DNA of 64,000 nucleotides from Streptomyces sp. TRM49041 (GCF_008271805.1 NZ_VSRY01000147.1:276042-340041), one strand, 5' to 3'. Numbered from the stretch's first letter, positions 17,314-26,868 are shown. Notes: generated from the sequence alone by a model not told the origin. Program-made: numbers and translations.

Positions 17314-18049
17314 ATGACTCCAGAGACACAGCCGCGGGCACGGCACCGCCGACGCCGCGTCCGCGTGGCCGACGCCGACGGACAGCAGGCCCGTGAGCAA
17401 GACCATCGAGGTCTCCGGCGCGTACGACGGCAAGCTCAAGCGCTTCTACGGGAGCGGGGAACTGGGCGACGGCGGGCAGGACGAGAACCAGTCGCCGCTG
17501 TTCAAGCTGAAGGACGGCGCGGTACTCAAGAACGTCGTCCTGGGCTCGCGGGCGGCCGACGGGATCCACTGCACGGGCAGCTGCACATTGCAGAACGTGT
17601 GGTGGGAGGACGTCGGCGAGGACGCCGCGTCGTTCAAGGGCAAGTCCTCGTCGTCGGTCTACATCGTCTACGGCGGCGGCGCGCGGAAGGCCTCCGACAA
17701 GGTCTTCCAGTTCAACGGCGCGGGCAAGCTCGTGATCAGCAAGTTCCAGGTGGCCGACTTCGGCAAGCTGGTGCGCAGCTGCGGGAACTGCTCCACGCAG
17801 TACCAGCGGACGATCATCGTCAACGACGTGGACGTGACGGCCCCCGGCGAGCAGCTGATCGGCATCAACTCCAACTACGGCGACACGGCGGCGCTGCGCG
17901 GCATCCGTATCCACGGGGACAGCGGCCGGAAGATCACGCCGTGCGTGCGGTACGAGGGCAACGACCAGGGCAGGGAGCCCAAGACGCTGGGCGGCGGCCC
18001 GGACGGGGTCCACTGCCGGTACACCCACGCGGACATCACATTCAAGTGA
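17314..18049 (+). pseudogene. Pectate lyase (PL3-like) that has lost its secretion signal
   Basis: The catalytic domain is open from 17393 to 18049 (VSKTIEVSGAYDGKLKRFYG, GIHCTGSCTLQNVWWEDVGE, LGGGPDGVHCRYTHADITFK), typical of small secreted PL3 pectate lyases that cleave polygalacturonate with calcium. A good ribosome site and ATG at 17314 open a different frame (MTPETQPRARHRRRRVR), the Arg-rich start of an export signal. The lyase frame contains ASAWPTPTDSRPVSK just upstream, like a mature N-terminus, but no start. The hydrophobic signal core appears deleted and the frame lost. Confidence 0.7.
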
Positions 18050-18085
18050 TCCGTCGCAGTACCGGCACCGGTACCGGATAGTGCT

Positions 18086-18118
18086 CCGGGGCCACGGCGG
18101 TGACCGCCGTGGCCCCGG
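18086..18118 (+). terminator. Strong hairpin terminator after the pectate lyase
   Basis: CCGGGGCCACGGCGG, a 3-nt TGA loop, then CCGCCGTGGCCCCGG: a perfect 15-bp stem. Confidence 0.75.
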
Positions 18119-18284
18119 GGCGTGTGCGGCCTCGCGGGCAGTTGCCGTGCCTCGGGCTACGCCGAACGGGGGCACCGTTCACCGGCACCGGCGCGCTTCC
18201 CGCGTCGGCGGCCCTGGTGGCCGCCGTGCCGGTGCGGTCGGTCGTGCGGGTGCGGGAGGGCGCTGCCCTACGCAGACTGGTCCC

Positions 18285-19295
18285 ATGAACCAGACCGTGG
18301 TCATCACCGGTGCCAGCGGCGGTGTCGGCCGCGCCACCGCCAGGGAGTTCGCACGCCGGGGAGCCCGCATCGGGCTGGTCGCCCGCGGCCGGACGGGTCT
18401 TGAGGCGGCGGCGCGCGAGGTCGAGGAAGAGGGCGGCGAGGCCCTGGTCCTGCCGACGGACGTCGCGGACCGGGATCAGGTCCAGGCGGCCGCGGCGGCA
18501 GTGGACGAGGCGTTCGGGCCGGTCGACGTATGGGTGAACGCCGCCATGACCTCCGTCTTCGCGCCCTTCACGGACATCGGTCCGGACGAGTTCCGCCGCG
18601 TCACGGAGGTGACCTACCTCGGATACGTGCATGGCACGGAGGCGGCCCTGGACCGCATGCTGCCCCGCGACAGGGGCACCATCGTCCAGGTCGGCTCCGC
18701 GCTGGGATACCGCTCGATCCCGCTCCAGTCCGCGTACTGCGGTGCCAAACACGCGGTGAACGGCTTCACCTCGTCGGTACGTACCGAGCTGATGCACAAC
18801 GGGAGCAACGTCCGCGTCACGGTCGTCCAGATGCCCGCGCTCAACACCCCCCAGTTCTCCTGGGTGCTCTCCCGCCTGCCGCGCCATCCGCAGCCGGTGC
18901 CGCCCATCTACCAGCCCGAGGTGGCGGCCCGCGCGGTCGTGTACGCGGCCGACCACCCTCGGCGCAAGCAGTACTACACCGGTGGTTCGACCGTCGCGAC
19001 GATCCTGGCCAACAGGATCGCGCCCGGACTCCTCGACCGATATCTCGCGCGCTCCGCGTACGACTCCCAGCAGACGCACGACGAAGTGCCGCCGGACCGC
19101 CCGCACAATCTCTGGGAGCCGCTCGACGGTGAGAAGGACGGCCGGGACTTCGGCGCCCACGGCGTCTTCGACGCGAGGGCCCACGACCGCGCCCCGCAGC
19201 TGTGGGCCTCCCAGCACCCCCGGGTCCTGTACGGCGCGACGGCGGCCGCCGCCATGATCACGGCATGCGCCCTGCGGCGACGACGGAACGGCTGA
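18285..19295 (+). CDS. Short-chain dehydrogenase/reductase with C-terminal extension
   Basis: 336 residues from ATG 18285 (MNQTVVITGASGGVGRATAR). Rossmann cofactor motif TGASGGVG, VNAAM in place of NNAG, and active-site Tyr/Lys in YCGAKHAVNGF. About 90 residues beyond the usual 250 include YTGGSTVATILANRIAPGLL and end in a hydrophobic Ala-rich stretch followed by LRRRRNG, possibly a membrane anchor. Substrate unknown. Confidence 0.9.
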   Translation: MNQTVVITGASGGVGRATAREFARRGARIGLVARGRTGLEAAAREVEEEGGEALVLPTDVADRDQVQAAAAAVDEAFGPVDVWVNAAMTSVFAPFTDIGPDEFRRVTEVTYLGYVHGTEAALDRMLPRDRGTIVQVGSALGYRSIPLQSAYCGAKHAVNGFTSSVRTELMHNGSNVRVTVVQMPALNTPQFSWVLSRLPRHPQPVPPIYQPEVAARAVVYAADHPRRKQYYTGGSTVATILANRIAPGLLDRYLARSAYDSQQTHDEVPPDRPHNLWEPLDGEKDGRDFGAHGVFDARAHDRAPQLWASQHPRVLYGATAAAAMITACALRRRRNG

Positions 19296-19429
19296 CGATC
19301 GGGAGGCGCCGTCACGGACCGTCTGCGCGGTGCGGGGCTCCTGGAGCGGTTCCCTCACGGACCGGCCGAACCGGAGCCCGTCGCCCGTAGGCCGTCGGCG
19401 GGCGTTCGGTCTGGTCTGGTCTGGTCTGG

Positions 19430-19873
19430 TCAGCCGCGCGGAATGACGCTGATCCCGCCCGAGGTCTCCAGTACGGCGTACTTGATCTGGTCGAGGCGCT
19501 CCAGGCCGTGGCTCTGCCGAGCCGACTGGAGGATCTCCGCTTCGTTCACATGGTGCCGCCGCAGACGGTGTGCGATCGGGCGACCGTTGTCCACGAGGAT
19601 GGCGGGCCTGCTGTTCGTGATCGTCGAGAACGACGGGAAGCGGAAGCCGAGGTAGTCGGCGAGCCGGTCCACGGCGACGAGCGTGGCGATGACCACGATC
19701 CCGGTCGTGAGGGAGAAGTCGTCGCCGAGGAGTGACTGCTGGGTGGCCTGGCTGATCACCAGCAGCAGCACCAGGTCGAAGGTGGTGACATTGGCGAGGG
19801 TGCGCTTGCCCGCCACGCGCATGAGGAGCATCAGCACCAGGTAGATGATCAGAGCCCGCAGCACCGACTCCAC
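19430..19873 (-). CDS. DUF421 (YetF-like) membrane protein
   Basis: 147 residues from GTG 19873, behind GAGGAG. Two or three membrane segments (RALIIYLVLMLLMRVAGKRT, TFDLVLLLVISQATQQSLLG) precede a soluble DUF421 domain (PAILVDNGRPIAHRLRRHHV). YetF-type proteins are widespread; their role is unclear, with links to sporulation in Bacillus. Ten nt downstream of the preceding gene, so co-transcribed. Confidence 0.82.
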   Translation of the reverse strand: MESVLRALIIYLVLMLLMRVAGKRTLANVTTFDLVLLLVISQATQQSLLGDDFSLTTGIVVIATLVAVDRLADYLGFRFPSFSTITNSRPAILVDNGRPIAHRLRRHHVNEAEILQSARQSHGLERLDQIKYAVLETSGGISVIPRG

Positions 19874-19883
19874 GCCGGCCTCC

Positions 19884-20378
19884 TCAGGGGTAGACGAACT
19901 GGTCGAACACCACGCGACTGCCCGTGGCCTCGGCCGTGACCGTTGCATCGACCGGCCCGATTCTGTCCGGCCGGTAGGTGACATGGACGACGACGGGCGC
20001 GGCGTCGGCGGCGATGACCAGCCGCAGGCCGTCCCGGCCCACGCGCCAGACCTCCGGGTCTGGTGTCACATGCTCGATGTCCACGTCGTTCACCCAGGAC
20101 GACTCGAGGGTCAGCACGGCCCGGCCTTCGCGGACGCCCGCGGCACCGAGTGTGATGGTGAGGTCGTTGCGGGCCGTGTAGCGGGCGAAGCGGGGGTAGT
20201 CCACGCTCATGGGTCCCGCCGACGCCTGTGCCGACGTGACCGGACCCGCCCCGCCGAGGACTCCCAGGAGCGCGACGACGAGCAACGCCGCCATCCCGGC
20301 CCAGCCCACCCGCTCGAAGCGGGCCTCCTTGCGCTGGAAACTCTCCGACTCGTCGATCTGAAGACCGCTGGAACCCAT
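19884..20378 (-). CDS. Membrane-anchored hypothetical protein
   Basis: 164 residues from ATG 20378 behind GGGAGG. A charged cytoplasmic start (MGSSGLQIDESESFQRKEAR) leads to one membrane segment (GWAGMAALLVVALLGVLGG) and an extracytoplasmic beta-rich domain (VLTLESSWVNDVDIEHVTPD, VDATVTAEATGSRVVFDQFV). In Streptomyces such proteins often sit in one operon with a DUF421 gene, as here; it may be its partner. Function unknown. Confidence 0.7.
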   Translation of the reverse strand: MGSSGLQIDESESFQRKEARFERVGWAGMAALLVVALLGVLGGAGPVTSAQASAGPMSVDYPRFARYTARNDLTITLGAAGVREGRAVLTLESSWVNDVDIEHVTPDPEVWRVGRDGLRLVIAADAAPVVVHVTYRPDRIGPVDATVTAEATGSRVVFDQFVYP

Positions 20379-20577
20379 GGGACCTCCCGCCCTCAGACTG
20401 CCGACCGGTGCCGCGGAGGCCGGGGCCGCCACGCCGTCCGCGTGCGGTAAACGGACGATCCACCGGTCCGGGGTGGCCACATGTGGCGACATCCGCACAT
20501 GTCCCCGCTCGGCTACGTACTGTCTGACCTGGAGCTGAGCGGCTCGGGGCCCATCCGGTGCAGTAGGGAGACAACCG

Positions 20578-21315
20578 ATGTTCTACTACCTGCTCAAGTA
20601 CGTGCTCCTCGGGCCGGTGCTGCGTCTGCTGTTCCGGCCGAGGACCGAGGGGCTCGAGCATGTCCCGGAGACCGGCGCGGCCATCGTGGCGGGCAATCAT
20701 CTGTCGTTCTCGGACCACTTCCTGATGCCCGCGGTGCTGAAACGGCGCATCACGTTCCTGGCCAAGCAGGAGTACTTCACGGGGCCGGGCGTCAAGGGCC
20801 GGCTGACGGCGGCGTTCTTCCGCAGCGCCGGACAGATCCCGGTCGACCGGTCCGGCAAGGAGGCCGGGCAGACCGCCATCCGTGAGGGCCTGGACGTCCT
20901 GAGCCGGGGCGAGTTGCTCGGTATCTATCCGGAGGGCACGCGCTCGCACGACGGGCGGCTGTACAAGGGCAAGGTCGGCGTCGCGCTGATGGCCCTGAAG
21001 GCGGGCGTGCCGGTGATCCCGTGCGCGATGGTCGGCACGTTCGAGATCCAGCCGCCCGGCAAGATGGTACCGAAGATCAAGCGCGTCACCGTCCGCTTCG
21101 GTGAGCCGCTGGACTTCTCGCGCTACGCGGGCATGGAGAACGAGAAAGCCGTCGTCCGCGCCGTCACGGACGAGATCATGTACCGGATCCTCGCGCTGTC
21201 GGGGCAGGAGTACGTGGACGACTACGCGGCGAAGGTGAAGGCGGCGGAGCCGGAGGCCGCGGCGCCGGTCGTACGTGGGCTGCGGCGGATGCTGCCGTCG
21301 CGGTGGCGGCCCTGA
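20578..21315 (+). CDS. 1-acyl-sn-glycerol-3-phosphate acyltransferase family protein
   Basis: 245 residues. PlsC motifs: NHLSFSDHF (variant of NHxxxxD, catalytic His/Asp), GQIPVDRSG and YPEGTRSHDG (phosphate binding). It probably transfers an acyl chain to lysophosphatidate in phospholipid synthesis at the inner membrane face. Starts at ATG 20578 after GGGAGA. Streptomycetes carry several paralogues. Confidence 0.9.
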   Translation: MFYYLLKYVLLGPVLRLLFRPRTEGLEHVPETGAAIVAGNHLSFSDHFLMPAVLKRRITFLAKQEYFTGPGVKGRLTAAFFRSAGQIPVDRSGKEAGQTAIREGLDVLSRGELLGIYPEGTRSHDGRLYKGKVGVALMALKAGVPVIPCAMVGTFEIQPPGKMVPKIKRVTVRFGEPLDFSRYAGMENEKAVVRAVTDEIMYRILALSGQEYVDDYAAKVKAAEPEAAAPVVRGLRRMLPSRWRP

Positions 21316-21379
21316 GCCGGGTACGGGCGGGCATCAGGGGCGCGGGCGCGGCTCCGCCGCCAAGGACAGGACCGGCGGC

Positions 21380-22162
21380 CTACGGGCCGGTGAGCGCCGT
21401 GAGGGCGTCGTCCAGTACGCGGCGGAGCCGACGGGCGTCCGGGGCCACGGCCGTGACCAGAGCCGCTGGCCCCGCCAGTGGGGTGAGTACGGCCGTGTCG
21501 TCCAGTTGCCGGGAATCCACCGGCTTCTCCGCGAACTGGGGGTCCACCACGAGGAGCTGGCCCACCGCGCGGTGGCCCGCCAGGACCGCCGGGCCGTCCC
21601 AGCCGCCGGGCGCGCCGGGGCCGCAGGCGAGTTCCTGGTCCAGGAGCGGGCGGCCGGCCCGGAGGACGGTGAGTCGGGTGGTCAGGGTGCCGGGGGGCTC
21701 GGCGGTGCGGCCGAGGATCTGTTCCTCGCGCAGGACCAGGCGGGCCGTCGCGGCCAGTGCGACGCGCGTCCGCATGCGCAGGGTGGAGCAGTGCGCGGCG
21801 ATCAGCTGCTCCGGCAGCCAGGTCAGCTCGGCCTGCTCGCCGACGTCGAGCCGTACGTCGTAGTACGCGCTCTCGCCCGTCTCGCCCGGCAGCGAGACCG
21901 TGGCCGCCGCCGAGTCGACCAGCAGCCGGGCCCCGTCCCTCACCTCGGCCTCCAGGGCAAGGCGGTCGCCGCCGAGCGGGGCGCTCATCGCGCCGACGAC
22001 GGTGACGCGGGCCGTGGCCGGTTCGCCGGAGCCGGAGCCGGAGCGGGAGCGGGAACGGGAACGGGACCGGGTGCGGCGCAGGGCCAGGGGGCCGTCGCTC
22101 ACCAGGACGGGCAGGACGCCGCCCGGCTCGGCGACGATCCGGGCGGTCGCGCGGACGCTCAC
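21380..22162 (-). CDS. ureD: Urease accessory protein UreD
   Basis: 260 residues from GTG 22162, which overlaps the ureG stop by 4 nt. UreD features: GGVLPVLVSDGPLALRRTRS, LTWLPEQLIAAHCSTLRMRT and the C-terminal VTAVAPDARRLRRVLDDALT. It scaffolds delivery of nickel by UreF/UreG to apo-urease. A run of RS/SG dipeptides near residue 35-50 comes from a near-perfect 6-bp repeat. Last gene of the operon. Confidence 0.88.
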   Translation of the reverse strand: MSVRATARIVAEPGGVLPVLVSDGPLALRRTRSRSRSRSRSGSGSGEPATARVTVVGAMSAPLGGDRLALEAEVRDGARLLVDSAAATVSLPGETGESAYYDVRLDVGEQAELTWLPEQLIAAHCSTLRMRTRVALAATARLVLREEQILGRTAEPPGTLTTRLTVLRAGRPLLDQELACGPGAPGGWDGPAVLAGHRAVGQLLVVDPQFAEKPVDSRQLDDTAVLTPLAGPAALVTAVAPDARRLRRVLDDALTALTGP

Positions 22163-22854
22163 GCCGCCCCGGCCGTCGTCCAGGCGGCGAGCCGGGCACG
22201 TACCCAGTCGGCCACCGGCGCGACGCCGTTCTCGCCGGTCAGTGAGGTGAACGCGACGGGCAGGTCGCCGCGCTGCTCCTTGGCGTCGCGGGCCATCCGC
22301 TCCAGGTCGGAGCCGACGTACGGCGCGAGGTCGGTCTTGTTGACGACGAGCAGGTCGGCGGTGGTGACGCCGGGGCCGCCCTTGCGGGGGATGTCGTCGC
22401 CGCCCGCGACGTCGATGACGAAGATCTGCGCGTCGACGAGGCCCTTGGAGAAGGTCGCGGTGAGGTTGTCGCCGCCGGACTCGACGAGGATCAGGTCGAG
22501 CGGCCCTACGGTGTCCTCCAGGTCCTCGACCGCTTCGAGGTTCGCGGAGATGTCGTCGCGGATGGCGGTGTGCGGGCAGGCGCCGGTCTCGACGGCCTGG
22601 ATGCGCTCGGGCGGCAGGACCGCGTGGCGCAGCAGGAACTCGGCGTCCTCGCGCGTGTAGATGTCGTTGGTGACGACGGCGAGGGACAACTGGTCGCGCA
22701 GGACGCGGCAGAGCGCGGCAACGGTCGCTGTCTTGCCGGAGCCGACGGGGCCGCCGAGGCCGATGCGCAGGGCGCGGCGGGTGCCGTCGGGGCGGGTGGC
22801 GTCGGCGCTGACGGCCGCGGTGCCCGGGTGGCCGTGGGTGTGGTCGAGGTGCAT
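22159..22854 (-). CDS. ureG: Urease accessory GTPase UreG
   Basis: 231 residues from ATG 22854 (MHLDHTHGHPGTAAV), with a His-rich N-terminus that may bind nickel. P-loop GLGGPVGSGKTATVAAL, the metal site ETGACPHTAIRDD (conserved CPH) and NKTDLAPYVGSDL are all present. GTP hydrolysis drives nickel insertion into urease. A 92-nt gap containing GGTGGTCAGGGCG-like repeats separates it from ureF. Confidence 0.95.
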   Translation of the reverse strand: MHLDHTHGHPGTAAVSADATRPDGTRRALRIGLGGPVGSGKTATVAALCRVLRDQLSLAVVTNDIYTREDAEFLLRHAVLPPERIQAVETGACPHTAIRDDISANLEAVEDLEDTVGPLDLILVESGGDNLTATFSKGLVDAQIFVIDVAGGDDIPRKGGPGVTTADLLVVNKTDLAPYVGSDLERMARDAKEQRGDLPVAFTSLTGENGVAPVADWVRARLAAWTTAGAA

Positions 22855-22946
22855 GGTGCGGCTCCCATGAGCGGTCGGAAGGTTGGCCGGGTGGGTGGTC
22901 AGGGCGTTCGGACGCGTGGTCGGGGTGGCCGGCGTGGTCAGGGCGG

Positions 22947-23621
22947 TCAAGAGGCGAAGAGGCGTACGGGCCACGCCGCGTGCTGCTCCGCCGTGATGTC
23001 CAGCAGCGGCGCCGACGCCGCCGGCAGGGCGTCGACACCCTCCCGCGCGGCGGCCGTGGCGCGCGCGGCCACGTCGTCCATGTCGGGCGCGAGCCGGGCC
23101 AGGACGGCGGTGGCCTGGAACGGGTCGAGGCTCAACAGCCGTACGGCGGCCGTGGCCGGTCCGCTGACGGTCTCGTACACGGCACAGTGCGCGGCCTCCT
23201 CGGGGCCGAGACCGGCGGCGCGGGCGGTGGCGCCGAGGACGACCGGCTGGTGGGCGCCGCGCGGGTAGGCCCGGGCCAGCGCGTCCAGTTCGGGGCTGGG
23301 CCAGGTGGCGCGGGCGGCCCGCATCAGCTGCCGTCCCAGGCGCCGGGCGGTGGCCCGCAGCGCGGGTGACGGGGTGCGGGCGTCCGCGGCCGCGTCGAGC
23401 GCCGCCGCGCCGTGCCCGAGTGCGGCCGCGGCGGCGAGGCCGGCCGCCGTGAGCCCGGTCGTGTGGAGGCGGCCCCGGCAGAAGTGCTCGAGGTCGGCCG
23501 CGTCCTTGATGCGGCCCGCCCTGACGGCCGGTTCGGCGCCGCCGGAGTGTGCGTGCCCGCCGGCGGGGAACCGCCCGTCGGCGAGCACGAGCAGTGCGGA
23601 GAGACCCGCGGATCGGCTCAT
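22947..23621 (-). CDS. ureF: Urease accessory protein UreF
   Basis: 224 residues from ATG 23621 (MSRSAGLSALLVLADGRFPA). Helical protein with the family motifs GGHAHSGGAEPAV and PLLDITAEQHAAWPVRLFAS at the C-terminus, which contacts UreG. Very Ala-rich, as usual for actinobacterial UreF. Starts 17 nt after the ureC stop. Confidence 0.9.
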   Translation of the reverse strand: MSRSAGLSALLVLADGRFPAGGHAHSGGAEPAVRAGRIKDAADLEHFCRGRLHTTGLTAAGLAAAAALGHGAAALDAAADARTPSPALRATARRLGRQLMRAARATWPSPELDALARAYPRGAHQPVVLGATARAAGLGPEEAAHCAVYETVSGPATAAVRLLSLDPFQATAVLARLAPDMDDVAARATAAAREGVDALPAASAPLLDITAEQHAAWPVRLFAS

Positions 23622-23638
23622 CGCGTGACGTCCGTTCC

Positions 23639-25381
23639 TCAGAAGAGGAAGTAGCGCTGGGCCATGGGCAGTTCCGCGGCGGGTGCGGGTTCGACCGGTT
23701 CGCCGTCGATGGTGACCGCGAAGCTGTCGGGGTTCACCTCGACCCGGGGCATGGCGTCGTTCTCGCGCATGTCGGCCTTGGTGACGCCCCGGGTGTCGCG
23801 GATCGCGACGCACTTCTTGCCGAGGCCGAGCCGTCCCGGCAGGGCGTCCTCGATGGCCGCCTGGGCGACGAAGTTGACGGAGTTGCTCGCGGGTGCCCGG
23901 CCGTGCGCGCCGAACATGGGGCGGGGCAGGACGGGCTGCGGGGTGGGGATGGAGGCGTTGGCGTCGCCCATCTGCGCGTACGCGATCTGCCCGCCCTTGA
24001 TGACGAGCTGTGGCTTGACGCCGAAGAACGCCGGGTCCCACAGCACCAGGTCGGCGAGCTTGCCGGGCTCGACGGAGCCGATCTCGTGGTCGACGCCCTG
24101 GGCGACGGCCGGGTTGATCGTGTACTTGGCGACATAGCGGCGGGCGCGCCGGTTGTCGGCGCGGCCGTCACCGGCGAGGGTGCCGCGGCGCCGCCTCATG
24201 ACGTGCGCGGTCTGCCAGGTCCGCATGATCACCTCACCGATGCGGCCCATGGCCTGGGAGTCGGAGGAGATGATCGAGATGGCGCCGAGGTCGTGGAGGA
24301 CGTCCTCGGCGGCGATGGTGGTGGGCCTGATGCGGGACTCGGCGAAGGCGAGGTCCTCGGGGACGGCCGGGTTGAGGTGGTGACAGACCATCAGCATGTC
24401 GAGGTGTTCCTCGACGGTGTTGACGGTGTGCGGCCGGGTCGGGTTGGTGGAGCTGGGCAGGACGTACGGCTCGGCGACGACGGTGATGATGTCGGGCGCG
24501 TGCCCGCCGCCGGCGCCTTCGGTGTGGTACGCGTGGATGGTGCGCCCGGCGATGGCGGCGAGGGTGTCGCCGACGAAACCGGCTTCGTTGAGCGTGTCGG
24601 TGTGGATGGCGAGCTGGGCGCCGGTCTCCTCGCACACGCCCAGGCAGGCGTCGATGGCGGCGGGGGTGGCTCCCCAGTCCTCGTGGATCTTGAATCCGAG
24701 GGCGCCGCCGCGCAGTTGGGAGTGCATGGCCTCGCGGGAGAGCGTATTGCCCTTGGCGAGGAGGCCGATGTTGACGGGGAAGCCGTCGAGCGCCTCCAGC
24801 ATGCGGGCGAGGTGCCAGGGGCCTGGGGTGACAGTGGTGGCCTTGCTGCCTTCGGCGGGTCCGGTGCCGCCGCCGATCAGGGTGGTGATCCCGGAGGAGA
24901 GGGCCTGGTCCACAAGGGTGGGCGAGATGAAGTGGACGTGCGCGTCGATGGCCCCGGCGGTGAGGATCTTGCCGTTGCCGGCGATGATCTCGGTCTCGGG
25001 TCCGATGACGAGGTCCGGGTGGACGCCGTCCATGGTGTCGGGGTTGCCGGCCTTGCCGATGCCGGTGATCCGGCCGTCCCGTATACCGATGTCGGCCTTG
25101 ACGACGCCCCAGTGGTCGAGGACGACGGCCCCGGTGATGACGGTGTCGGGGGCGCCTTCCGCGCGTGTGGCGCGGGACTGGCCCATGGACTCGCGGATGA
25201 CCTTGCCGCCGCCGAACACGGCCTCGTCGCCGGCGCGTCCGGGGCCGCCGGAGCGGTCCTCCTCGATCTCGACGACGAGGTCCGTGTCGGCGAGCCGTAC
25301 GCGGTCGCCGGTGGTGGGGCCGAACAGGTCGGCGTAGACGGCCCGGTCGAGCAGCACGGGCCGCCGGATGGGCTCAGTCAT
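23639..25381 (-). CDS. ureC: Urease alpha subunit UreC
   Basis: 580 residues. Nickel ligands in AIDAHVHFISP, the Lys to be carbamylated (about residue 231) in GALGFKIHEDWGATP, His in HTDTLNEAGFVG, active-site flap His in LMVCHHLNPAVPED, and the Asp ligand region SSDSQAMGRIGEV. It hydrolyses urea to ammonia and carbamate. It overlaps ureB by 8 nt. All key residues are present, so the enzyme should be active. Confidence 0.97.
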   Translation of the reverse strand: MTEPIRRPVLLDRAVYADLFGPTTGDRVRLADTDLVVEIEEDRSGGPGRAGDEAVFGGGKVIRESMGQSRATRAEGAPDTVITGAVVLDHWGVVKADIGIRDGRITGIGKAGNPDTMDGVHPDLVIGPETEIIAGNGKILTAGAIDAHVHFISPTLVDQALSSGITTLIGGGTGPAEGSKATTVTPGPWHLARMLEALDGFPVNIGLLAKGNTLSREAMHSQLRGGALGFKIHEDWGATPAAIDACLGVCEETGAQLAIHTDTLNEAGFVGDTLAAIAGRTIHAYHTEGAGGGHAPDIITVVAEPYVLPSSTNPTRPHTVNTVEEHLDMLMVCHHLNPAVPEDLAFAESRIRPTTIAAEDVLHDLGAISIISSDSQAMGRIGEVIMRTWQTAHVMRRRRGTLAGDGRADNRRARRYVAKYTINPAVAQGVDHEIGSVEPGKLADLVLWDPAFFGVKPQLVIKGGQIAYAQMGDANASIPTPQPVLPRPMFGAHGRAPASNSVNFVAQAAIEDALPGRLGLGKKCVAIRDTRGVTKADMRENDAMPRVEVNPDSFAVTIDGEPVEPAPAAELPMAQRYFLF

Positions 25382-25685
25382 CGAGGGGACCTCCGGTCTC
25401 TCCGCGCAGCCCGGGTACGACCCGTGCTCCCGCGAGCGGTACGAGTTCCACGTCGACCGGGATGCCAGGTTCGAAGCGGACAGCGGTGCCGGCGGCGATG
25501 TTCAGCCGCAGGCCGTGCGCGGCCCGGCGGTCGAAGTCCAGTCCGGGGTTGGCCTCGGCGAAGTGGTAGTGGGAGCCGACCTGGACGGGCCGGTCGGCGG
25601 CGTTGAGGACGGTGAGGCAGGTGACGGGGCGGCCCTCGTTGATGGCCACGGGCTCGTCCGCGTAGAGGATCTCTCCGGGAATCAT
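25374..25685 (-). CDS. ureB: Urease beta subunit UreB
   Basis: 103 residues: MIPGEILYADEPVAINEGRP, then VGSHYHFAEANPGLDFDRRA and LNIAAGTAVRFEPG, the standard UreB fold. Structural subunit of the (ABC)3 enzyme. A 13-nt gap to ureA and an overlap with ureC indicate one transcript. Confidence 0.96.
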   Translation of the reverse strand: MIPGEILYADEPVAINEGRPVTCLTVLNAADRPVQVGSHYHFAEANPGLDFDRRAAHGLRLNIAAGTAVRFEPGIPVDVELVPLAGARVVPGLRGETGGPLDD

Positions 25686-25698
25686 GTGTGACGCCCCC

Positions 25699-26001
<303 letters not shown>

Positions 26002-26136
26002 GTTCCACCTCACAGTTCCCGCCCGGCGTCGTCCCGGGCGCAGCGGGACCCTATCCGGCTTCAACACTCTGTTGACCTGCGAGGACGACTGTGTCGGAGA
26101 GATATTTCAATCTCTCGCAGAAGTTTTTCCGGGAGG

Positions 26137-26763
26137 TTAACCGGCCTTTTGCGTGCCCATGGACATCAGGCCGCGCACGCCGTCCTGGAGTACGGCCACG
26201 GGGGCGGTGCCGAACACCGCCTGCTGGGCGGCGAACCCCTGGGCGAGGGCGATCATCGTGCGGGCCACATGGTCTGCCGGGATGTCGTCCCGCATCATGC
26301 CGGCCGTCTGGTAGGCGGTGACGACCTCGGTCCAGGCGCCGCGCACGCTCGCGTAGCCCTCGCGCATGGCGGCGGAGAGCCGGTCGTTGCGGAGGGCCTC
26401 GGTCCACACCTGGATCATCAGGCGGGGCAGACTCTCCCGACCCTCGTACGGGAGGCCGTGTCCCCCGCTGAGCACCTGCGCCATCACGTTGGCGACGAGC
26501 TGGTCGGGGGTCGGCGGCGGTGTCTGGGAGACGGCCGACTCGAAGGCCGAACGCATCGCGTCGAGCACCTCCGCGACGATGGCCTCGATGATCTCTTCCT
26601 TGCTGCGGAAGTAGCGGTACACCGCCCCGGCCGAGAGGTCGGCCTCTCGCAGCACGTCCTGCATGGACGTGGCATGGAAGCCGTTGCGCGCGAAACAGCG
26701 GGCGGCGCCGTTGAGGATCTGGCGGCGGCGGGCGTCGAGGTGTTCCTGGGATACACGGGCCAT
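26137..26763 (-). CDS. TetR-family transcriptional regulator
   Basis: 208 residues from ATG 26763 (MARVSQEHLDARRRQILNGA). The HTH reads FHATSMQDVLREADLSAGAV then YRYFRSKEEIIEAI. The C-terminal domain has DDIPADHVARTMIALAQGFA. It is divergent from a polytopic membrane protein, and two near-identical 19-bp elements lie in the gap. It most likely represses that membrane gene and itself. Confidence 0.9.
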   Translation of the reverse strand: MARVSQEHLDARRRQILNGAARCFARNGFHATSMQDVLREADLSAGAVYRYFRSKEEIIEAIVAEVLDAMRSAFESAVSQTPPPTPDQLVANVMAQVLSGGHGLPYEGRESLPRLMIQVWTEALRNDRLSAAMREGYASVRGAWTEVVTAYQTAGMMRDDIPADHVARTMIALAQGFAAQQAVFGTAPVAVLQDGVRGLMSMGTQKAG

Positions 26764-26774
26764 GATCCCAAATT

Positions 26775-26852
26775 TAAAACGAACGTTCATTCTTGACAAG
26801 CCCGACGGGCTGCGGGACAGTGACTCACGACCGTAAAACGAACGATCCTTCT
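26775..26852. promoter_or_regulatory. Duplicated candidate TetR operators
   Basis: TAAAACGAACGTTCATTCT (26775-26793) and TAAAACGAACGATCCTTCT (26834-26852) match at 16 of 19 positions. The first contains the palindrome GAACGTTC. One copy sits at the TetR start and the other just before the membrane-protein gene, suiting control of both. Confidence 0.6.
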
Positions 26853-26868
26853 CTTTACGGAGGCTTCC

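Noticed and set aside
23549..25606. A 685-codon plus-strand frame opposite ureC.
   Set aside because: Complement of an unmistakable urease alpha subunit; the product is Gly/Asp/Val-rich noise.
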